Positions 58,409 through 64,000 of a stretch of 64,000 nucleotides of DNA are shown here, in pieces; position 1 is the stretch's first letter, and each line of letters starts with the position of its first letter. The translations under genes were made by a program, and so were the position numbers. The stretch lies in contig NZ_JXYS01000029.1 of NCBI RefSeq assembly GCF_000949295.1, positions 1-64,000 on the forward strand. The letters run 5' to 3'. This DNA is from Acidithrix ferrooxidans (GTDB lineage: Bacteria > Actinomycetota > Acidimicrobiia > Acidimicrobiales > Acidimicrobiaceae). The notes under the pieces were generated by a model that saw only the letters and a program-made list of their open reading frames with translations, was not told where the DNA came from and searched no databases.

Positions 58409-59083
58409 TTATGATATGACATAACCAGCTCCTCGAATAGTTCGAATTGTCTTTGTTCCAAATGGTGCATCGATCTTCTTGCGCAGATATCCGACATAGA
58501 CCTCAACGATGTTTGAGTCACCTTCGAAGTCATAGTCCCAAACGTGCTCTATGATTTCAGATTTGGTCAACACCTCGCCTTTTCGCCGAAGCAAAAGCTC
58601 GAGTAAAGAAAATTCTCGAGATGTCAGTTCAATCTCCACCAAACCACGGCTCACTCCATGGCTCGCTGGGTCAAGAATCAAATCATCGACGCTCAACTGG
58701 GCTGGCCGAGAAGGCGATGACCGCCGCAGCAGGGCCCGAATCCGAGCTAACAATACTGTAAAAGAAAATGGCTTCGATAAAAAGTCGTCAGCGCCGGTAT
58801 CTAATGCCTCGGCCTCATCGAGTTCTCCATCCTTTGCAGTTAGCATCATTATCGGGCACCAAATCTCAGATTCACGAAGCATTGCACATAGCTTAAATCC
58901 ATTGATCCCGGGCAACATAATGTCAAGAAGGATCACATCATATGGGCTCTCCTTGGCTAGTCGCAAACCTTCAGTTCCACTATTTGCTATATCGACTGCG
59001 AAACCCTCAGCCTGCAAGCCACGTCGTAACGCCTCGGCGAGCCTTACCTCGTCCTCAACAACCAGCAGCCGCATATCACTCAC
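58409..59083 (-). CDS. OmpR/PhoB-family response regulator
   Basis: The receiver domain starts LLVVEDEVRLAEALRRGL, with the acidic pocket Glu-Asp at residues 10-11 and the phosphorylated Asp in DVILLDIMLPG (about 54). The conserved Thr lies in MLTAKDG and the Lys in FLSKPFSF (about 104). The winged-helix output domain (about 130-224) has LTSREFSLLELLLRRKGEVLTK and ends in the DNA-binding/hairpin IRTIRGAGYVIS. The start may be GTG (MSDMRL) or ATG three codons later. It partners the kinase downstream. Confidence 0.93.
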   Translation of the reverse strand: MSDMRLLVVEDEVRLAEALRRGLQAEGFAVDIANSGTEGLRLAKESPYDVILLDIMLPGINGFKLCAMLRESEIWCPIMMLTAKDGELDEAEALDTGADDFLSKPFSFTVLLARIRALLRRSSPSRPAQLSVDDLILDPASHGVSRGLVEIELTSREFSLLELLLRRKGEVLTKSEIIEHVWDYDFEGDSNIVEVYVGYLRKKIDAPFGTKTIRTIRGAGYVIS

Positions 59084-59248
59084 CTAACCTAAAATCTGGC
59101 ACCAAGATTATCAAGAACCCACCGACATTATAAGTAATCTTCATGAAAGCTAACAAAGAGTCAAATTTATAAATCGGCAAAGGTCTATTCTCACTTTGAA
59201 AAATAGGCTAACCTTTGGTTTTAGATCACATCAACCAAGGAGCTTTCA

Positions 59249-59440
59249 ATGAAAGTAGAAGTCGACTTTGAAAAGTGTCAGTCAAATGCAATTTGCATGC
59301 GAATTGCGCCAACAATCTTTGAAGTTAGAGAAGACGGATATCTCTACGTTCTAAACGATACACCAGACGAAGAACTTCGCGAAACATTGATCGAAGCGGT
59401 TGAATCGTGTCCGACCCAAGCGCTCTCGATCATAGGTTGA
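59249..59440 (+). CDS. Small 3Fe-4S-type ferredoxin
   Basis: The 63-residue protein has three cluster cysteines: Cys10 and Cys16 in EKCQSNAICM, and the third in VESCPTQAL (about residue 54). The fourth ligand position is replaced, as in 3Fe-4S ferredoxins that serve cytochrome P450 or mono-oxygenases. It would carry one electron at a time in the cytoplasm. AAGGAG lies seven bases before the ATG. No P450 or reductase gene is in the window, so the partner is unknown. Confidence 0.87.
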   Translation: MKVEVDFEKCQSNAICMRIAPTIFEVREDGYLYVLNDTPDEELRETLIEAVESCPTQALSIIG

Positions 59441-60179
59441 AGATGATCCACCAAAGATAACGCAATTTAGACGATAACCAACTAGGCAATTTCAAAAGCC
59501 ACACGCTTGAGGTGCTCAAATCAACTTCATTTGTTCAGGCTGTAATCACCTCGAACTCTAGCGAGCCTTCAAATATGGCAAGTGGTAACTGCATTGGTCC
59601 AAAGCGCCTACTTTGCCCCATCATTAGAAACACGTGCCCTATGTGTTACCTGCTGTATCTAATACCTAAAATCTTACCGCTAGAACCCCAAGCGAAAATA
59701 CTTGCCATTTTATCTAGAGTCCAGTTGCAAAGGCCGAGTGAAATCGGGCTAATTATGGCGAAGAGAGATACCTCTAGCTGCTGACATCCCTGACCAAGGG
59801 CCATGGCCCTTGGGGATCAAAATTCTGAGGACAGCCAGTCGCCCTGGATAGATTTCGTCCAAAGCAAAAAGAAATGATTTCAGAAGCGACCAACAAAGAC
59901 GATACAGATATAGAAGATTAAACGAAGAAGGAGGCGCTATGCGCCTCCTTGACTTCCCCCATCCAGAAAAAGCAAGCGCCTGGAAATCCCCACTACACTG
60001 ACCAAACTCCCCCAAGTTGCTTTCGCACGGCCTGTGAATTTCCTTGCGCTTCACTGAGAACCAGTATACACACCAGTGACTTAAGTCACAAATCACTAAA
60101 GGTAGAAACCTCTAAAAAAAATTAAAATCTGATGAAATTATTGCCGCAGGGAAGGATTTATCAGCCACAAAGAGGAATT
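59441..60179. other. Gene-free region with palindromes
   Basis: No gene recognised. It contains a 20-bp perfect palindrome at 59795-59814 (CCAAGGGCC/GGCCCTTGG) and a hairpin with 10-bp perfect arms at 59928-59950 (AAGGAGGCGC, 3-base loop). These could terminate a ferredoxin transcript or mark a small RNA. Confidence 0.4.
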
Positions 60180-60194
60180 TCACCTCTTTTTTGG
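60169..60194. terminator. Hairpin overlapping the end of sufC copy 2
   Basis: AAAGAGG/CCTCTTT with a seven-base loop overlaps the stop of the minus-strand gene. The plus side runs into six T; the minus side has only TTTG. It may terminate from either side. Confidence 0.5.
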
Positions 60195-60941
60195 ACCATA
60201 ACCTGTTCGTTCAAGCTCGAAAGCCAACTCCGGACCACCGCTACGATTTATGTGTCCATCTTCAAAGACGTGCACAAAGTCAGGCTCGAGCTCACGCAGA
60301 AGGCGGGAGTAATGAGTGATGACAAGTACACCTAGCCCCTCTTCCTTAACCATCAAAGCGATACGGCGAGAGACGTCACGCAGAGCATCAATATCTAGAC
60401 CGGAATCGAGCTCGTCCAAGATCGCAATCTTCGCGCCGAAGGTAGCCAGCTGAAAGGTCTCGGCCCGCTTTTTCTCGCCACCAGAAAATCCAACGTTTAC
60501 ACTTCGCGAAAGAAGCTCTGGCGAAAGACCAATTGCAACTGCCTCTTTACTTAAGTCTTTAGCAGCCAACCTAGCTTCGTCCAAATTCAGCTCACGGGCA
60601 AGGTCATCAAAGCTCACGCCCACCAGTTCGGGAGGGTACTGGGCAATCATGAACAACCCAGCCCGGGCCCTTTGGTAGGTCGGAAGATTAGTAAGTTCCA
60701 AATCATTCAAAAAAATCCCGCCAGAGGTCACCACATATGGATTCTTTCCCATGATGGTAGATGCAAGCGTCGTCTTGCCTGAGCCATTAGGGCCCATTAT
60801 CGCGTGGACTTCGCCGGCCTTTATAGTCAAATCAACGCCCTTGACTATCTCTTTGTGGTCTATCTCAATATGAAGATCCACAAGGCGCATGACCGAATCT
60901 ACTGAGGTCTTGGCAGCTATCGTCATTTGATTGTCACCCAT
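60180..60941 (-). CDS. sufC: Fe-S cluster assembly ATPase SufC (copy 2)
   Basis: A second SufC-type ATPase of 253 residues. Walker A is GPNGSGKTT (about residue 51), the Q-loop LFMIAQYPPELVGVSF, the signature VGFSGGEKKRAET (about 158) and Walker B IAILDELDSGLD (about 180), where Leu replaces the usual Ile/Thr after Glu. The H-loop is LVITHYSRLL. It differs clearly from copy 1 (51629) in the segment between Walker A and signature. It overlaps the Rieske gene by 19 bp and is last in sufD-Rieske-sufC. Confidence 0.9.
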   Translation of the reverse strand: MGDNQMTIAAKTSVDSVMRLVDLHIEIDHKEIVKGVDLTIKAGEVHAIMGPNGSGKTTLASTIMGKNPYVVTSGGIFLNDLELTNLPTYQRARAGLFMIAQYPPELVGVSFDDLARELNLDEARLAAKDLSKEAVAIGLSPELLSRSVNVGFSGGEKKRAETFQLATFGAKIAILDELDSGLDIDALRDVSRRIALMVKEEGLGVLVITHYSRLLRELEPDFVHVFEDGHINRSGGPELAFELERTGYGPKKR

Positions 60942-61240
60942 AACTTTCCATCTTCTACGTGAACGTCATAGACGGGCACAGCACGCGTTGCAGGTAGCGT
61001 AGTGGGCTTGCCTGTGACAAGAGAGAAAGTACTTCCGTGCTTCCAGCACTCCAGTTCCTTCTCTTGCGAATAGACTTCACCTTCGCTCAATGCATAATCT
61101 GCGTGGCTGCATTTGTCTCCAATGGCATAAAAATCATCGCCTATTCTGACAATTGCTATTCGATGACCACCGACCTCGACGCTTCGCGCCTTTCCGACCT
61201 CGAACTCTTCAACCGTTCCAAGAGCGATACTATCGTGCAT
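60923..61240 (-). CDS. Rieske-type non-heme ferredoxin in the Suf cluster
   Basis: A 105-residue Rieske ferredoxin with the 2Fe-2S ligands CSHADYAL (CxH, about residue 43) and LECWKHGSTF (CxxH, about 64). Such proteins are common in actinobacterial suf clusters and are thought to act in electron supply. It overlaps sufD by TAATG and sufC by 19 bp, so all three are coupled. GAGGGAGA lies upstream of the ATG. Confidence 0.9.
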   Translation of the reverse strand: MHDSIALGTVEEFEVGKARSVEVGGHRIAIVRIGDDFYAIGDKCSHADYALSEGEVYSQEKELECWKHGSTFSLVTGKPTTLPATRAVPVYDVHVEDGKLWVTIK

Positions 61241-62574
61241 TACAAGGTCTCCCTCAATTTGATATCAACCAATTCATTGATTACCTCAACCGCCTCTGAC
61301 GAAGCGATCCCCTCCATAATCTCGTTGAAAAACCCCTTAACGATAATCCGCTTGGCACGTTCTGGGTCAATTCCGCGAGATTCCAAATAAAAGACCATCT
61401 CTGGATCGATCGGTCCTACTGCTGACGCATGCGAACATCGAACATTGTTCTCTCTGATATCCAAATTTGGCACCGAATCAGCGCGCGCGCCTTCAGAAAG
61501 CACGAGGTTTCGATTTGTCTGAAAGGCATCGGAACGCGAGGCGCCCTCTTCAATGCGGACTAAACCAGAGTATACCGAGTGCGAATTCTCCGAAACTGCC
61601 CCTTTGAAGAGCAACTCCGAAAAGGTATTTGGAGCATGATGATCCTGGAGAGTGCGAAAGTCTAGCATCTGGCTACCGCTTGCAAAATAAGCAGCCTTCA
61701 GGTAGGCCTTGGCATCGGCTCCATCCAAGTGGCTCTCCGCGCGAACACGAGCGTAGCTACCGCCAAAGCTAAAAACGCCAAATTCAAGCTTGGCATGATC
61801 GCTAATGCGTGCCGAGCAGTTGGCAACGATATAACCATCTTTAGAAAGGTCTTGAATCTGATAGTGATAGAGGTTGGAGCCTGCCCCTAAGCAACTAAGA
61901 AAGTTTGCCCCTACGAAGGAGACAGAAGGCTCCGAAGATATGAACTCAATGACATTTGCTTGGGATCCATCTCCCAAAACCACGACAACGCGTGGCAAAA
62001 ACGCCACATCCTCACCAGGCACCCTGTAGCTTATGACTATCGGTTCATCAATCTTCGCATTGTCGGCAATCGATATGACGTAATGATCTTGCGAGTACGC
62101 CAAGGAGTATGCAGAAAAAAAGTCGTCCATCAATAGATACTCGTCCCAATGAGGTTTTGTTATATCAGAGATATGAGAGACACTGAGAACCTCAGAGTTT
62201 TTAGCCTGGTCATAGATGTCCAAAGAACCTGGAGCAACTTCTAGATACAGTGAAGAAGATGCCACGAGAGATGCTTTTAGGCCATCTAATAGCGGTGGAA
62301 CTCCATCGAATAGCTTGATTATTGGCTTTGAAAGGCCAACTCTTAACGAGAGTGAAGTCAAATCCTCAACTCTCGAATAACGCCAAATCTCCTCGCTGGG
62401 AGCTGGAAAGCCAATTTCGATCGCCTTTTTCCGGGCGTCCTCCCGAAGAGAGGTTAGCCAAGAGCCATCCCCTCCTAAAACAGTCTGGTTTTCAAGTTCG
62501 AATGCTTGGACGCTGCCAATTTCGCTCGACACGGTCACCTCGATCGCAATTTCAAAAATAATTTCTCCTATCAC
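61240..62574 (-). CDS. sufD: Fe-S cluster assembly scaffold SufD
   Basis: SufD is a structural partner of SufB and SufC in the scaffold complex. Family blocks are ARKKAIEIGFPAPSEEIWRYSRVEDL (conserved P and W-R-Y/S near residue 49), VVVVLGDGSQANVIEF near 198, the beta-helix stretch YFASGSQMLDFRTLQDHHAPNT near 293 and the C-terminal SHASAVGPIDPEMVFYLESRGI near 383. No full SufB ATP/cluster cysteine pattern is evident, so SufD rather than SufB is preferred. The GTG at 62574 is an unsure start; an inner GTG (13-15 residues later) has GAGG upstream. Confidence 0.88.
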   Translation of the reverse strand: MIGEIIFEIAIEVTVSSEIGSVQAFELENQTVLGGDGSWLTSLREDARKKAIEIGFPAPSEEIWRYSRVEDLTSLSLRVGLSKPIIKLFDGVPPLLDGLKASLVASSSLYLEVAPGSLDIYDQAKNSEVLSVSHISDITKPHWDEYLLMDDFFSAYSLAYSQDHYVISIADNAKIDEPIVISYRVPGEDVAFLPRVVVVLGDGSQANVIEFISSEPSVSFVGANFLSCLGAGSNLYHYQIQDLSKDGYIVANCSARISDHAKLEFGVFSFGGSYARVRAESHLDGADAKAYLKAAYFASGSQMLDFRTLQDHHAPNTFSELLFKGAVSENSHSVYSGLVRIEEGASRSDAFQTNRNLVLSEGARADSVPNLDIRENNVRCSHASAVGPIDPEMVFYLESRGIDPERAKRIIVKGFFNEIMEGIASSEAVEVINELVDIKLRETL

Positions 62575-62782
62575 GATAGTAGAATCCCAATTGGAATTCG
62601 CCTACAAACGGATTGTCAAACCTAGTTCTTCAAATTTGCAAAGGAATATCGGCGACTTCAGCCCATTTGCAAGCCAATCCTTCCAGACCGAATTAATGGA
62701 TCTAACCCGGCCAAGAGCCACAATGTAGGGCAAATCTAGATAATCGAAAAAACCGACAATTTGTTGATGTTAGCATTATGAA

Positions 62783-63592
62783 ATGTCTAGTAACCAATGT
62801 ATCGAATACAAAATCAATGGCCACATTGGTCACGTAATCCTCTCACGTCAAGAGCGAAGAAATGCAATGAATCCTGCATTCTTCGAAGAATTCCCTCTAG
62901 CCATCAAAGAGTTAGTTAAAGATGGCCAAGTCAGAGCCATCGTAATTAGTTCAAGTGGAAATGACTTTACAGTCGGCCTAGATCTAAAAGAGTCGATACT
63001 CCATTCACCTGGTGGATCAGTAGCTAAATCGGCTTCGATCATGTACGAAAGAGTCAAAGCTCTGCAGGACTCTTTTTCAGTCTTAGAAAATACTTCGATT
63101 CCTGTAATCGCCGCGATCAGCGGATATTGTATCGGTGGCGGTGTCGATTTGATTGCTGCATGTGATATCCGAATCGCATCTGCGGATGCAATCTTTTCCA
63201 TAAGGGAAGCCAAGATCGCTATCGTTGCCGACCTGGGATCTCTGCAAAGGCTTCCCTCGATAATTCCACGAGGCCACCTTTATGAGCTCGCACTAACGGC
63301 TGAGGACTTTGGAGCCGACCGAGCCCTAGAGATAAACTTAATCAATAGGATACTCCCGACAAAAGAAGAAGTAATTGAAGCAGCCTTTGAGGTTGCTAAA
63401 AAAATCGCTGCCAACTCGCCGCTCGCCACAGCTGGCACAAAAAATATTCTCAATTCAGTTTATGGTCACCACCTATCTGAAGACCTTGACAGGGTTGGCC
63501 TTTGGAACTCAGCCTTCCTGCGCTCAAATGACCTAAACGAAGCCATTGGCTCCTTCATAGAAAAGCGACCCCCTAACTTTACCGGAGAGTAG
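62783..63592 (+). CDS. Enoyl-CoA hydratase/isomerase (crotonase) family protein
   Basis: The crotonase fold is seen in HVILSRQERRNAMNPAFFEEF (about residue 17), the oxyanion-hole FTVGLDLKE (about 62), and ISGYCIGGGVDLIAACDIRIASADAIFSIREAKI (conserved G-G-G, Asp and E near 115-148). The second Glu region reads VADLGSLQRLP. This DxG pattern resembles delta3,5-delta2,4-dienoyl-CoA isomerases. The exact reaction is not settled. It is divergent from sufD, with a good inverted-repeat terminator 80 bp downstream. Confidence 0.88.
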   Translation: MSSNQCIEYKINGHIGHVILSRQERRNAMNPAFFEEFPLAIKELVKDGQVRAIVISSSGNDFTVGLDLKESILHSPGGSVAKSASIMYERVKALQDSFSVLENTSIPVIAAISGYCIGGGVDLIAACDIRIASADAIFSIREAKIAIVADLGSLQRLPSIIPRGHLYELALTAEDFGADRALEINLINRILPTKEEVIEAAFEVAKKIAANSPLATAGTKNILNSVYGHHLSEDLDRVGLWNSAFLRSNDLNEAIGSFIEKRPPNFTGE

Positions 63593-63670
63593 TAAGGTAG
63601 ATGGCAAGGCAGATGGGCCACAAAGACCCAACGTAGTAAGAGGCGGACACCACAGCCAAATAAAAGATCT

Positions 63671-63708
63671 AAATCACCTTATTGGATTCTCGCTCAATAA
63701 GGTGATTT
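63671..63708 (+). terminator. Terminator of the crotonase gene
   Basis: Perfect 14-bp arms AAATCACCTTATTG / CAATAAGGTGATTT enclose a 10-base loop, about 80 bp after the stop. The arms end in TTT, giving a short U-run. Confidence 0.75.
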
Positions 63709-63863
63709 AGCACCTTGTCGAACCGCCATTTCCAAGGTATCCATAAATTGAGCGAAATGGAACGCGACGTGCTAGACCTCAGATTGGGCTTGGTTCGCCC
63801 ATCGCGTACAACACATCCCGTACGACAAAAGACGAGCTTTTATCGCCGAATAAGCTACCTTAC

Positions 63864-64000
63864 CTAGTCGCGATCTTTGCGTCGGAAAAGGCCTCGCCGT
63901 TTCTTCGATTCTTTTAATTCGTTCATCGTGTCAAAGACTGCGGAATTGACAACATCTTCAGCACGATTTAAGAGCTCCTCGATATCGCGCTCTTCGTCTT
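63864..64000 (-). CDS. C-terminal end of an unidentified protein (partial)
   Basis: On the minus strand a frame enters from the window edge and reads to a TAG at 63864-63866: EERDIEELLNRAEDVVNSAV, then DTMNELKESKKRRGLFRRKD. It is highly charged and helical with a basic tail. The rest of the gene is outside the window. No family can be named from this piece. Confidence 0.6.
   Translation of the reverse strand, partial: DEERDIEELLNRAEDVVNSAVFDTMNELKESKKRRGLFRRKDRD

Noticed and set aside
58551-59087. 178-codon plus frame opposite the response regulator
   Set aside because: Shadow of the response regulator gene; low-complexity Ser-rich translation.

Overview
The window looks like chromosome from a low-GC actinobacterium. 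A mycothiol-conjugate-amidase-type deacetylase, a homodimeric aceE, SufU, a PrxQ, the ImuA'/ImuB/DnaE2 mutasome and mycobacterial-type SOS boxes (TCGAAC-N4-GTTCGA) all point to Actinobacteria. The modest GC and the gene set fit Acidimicrobiia (Acidithrix/Ferrithrix-like). That placement is inference; no rRNA or tRNA is visible. Roughly 40 genes are intact. They are separated by unusually long non-coding or decayed stretches.

Layout. 1-1830: a decayed IS1595-type transposase that truncates a threonine synthase gene. 2162-7889: a glutamine amidotransferase, then a minus-strand sugar-phosphate/SAH cluster (manB, Trm112-like, PGI/PMI, ahcY). 8117-14527: a large GT-C-like membrane protein, a zinc-ribbon miniprotein, a CPBP protease and ftsH. 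15899-17469: an SOS box, a small protein, a YdjC-fold protein lacking its metal ligands, and tatA. 18459-25522: an SCP2-like protein, an Mca-like deacetylase and a complete branched-chain amino-acid/amide ABC importer (livG-F-H-M-J). 26017: an EamA exporter. 27920-33649: imuA-imuB-dnaE2 with two SOS boxes inside extended palindromes. 33743-39299: PrxQ, a frameshifted methyltransferase pseudogene, and a fused two-NBD ABC exporter with a coupled small membrane protein. 39373-44448: an aldo/keto reductase, an SDR and aceE. 44992-50702: a pilin, a HhH-GPD protein overlapping thiE, a hydrolase-fold protein without its nucleophile, an AhpD-like protein, an acyl-CoA dehydrogenase and an MBL hydrolase. 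50980-54214: a nitroreductase and sufC-sufS-sufU. 54947-59083: a phosphodiester glycosidase and a two-component system. 59249-62574: a ferredoxin and a second Suf cluster (sufD-Rieske-sufC). 62783-63592: a crotonase. 63864-64000: the C-terminus of an unidentified gene.

How they work together. The mutasome genes form a LexA-controlled translesion-synthesis operon, and a third SOS box precedes a small protein of unknown function. The two Suf clusters supply Fe-S assembly but carry two different SufC ATPases and no SufB in view. manB, PGI/PMI and the Trm112-like gene form the hexose-phosphate group found next to ahcY in many actinobacteria. Several promoters place a TANNNT -10 box 6-7 bases before the start codon (dnaE2, imuA, ftsH, aceE), which suggests leaderless mRNAs.

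The most unusual signal is the dnaE2 operator-promoter: a 56-bp palindrome with perfect 26-bp arms that makes two mirror-image, LexA-blocked, leaderless promoters.
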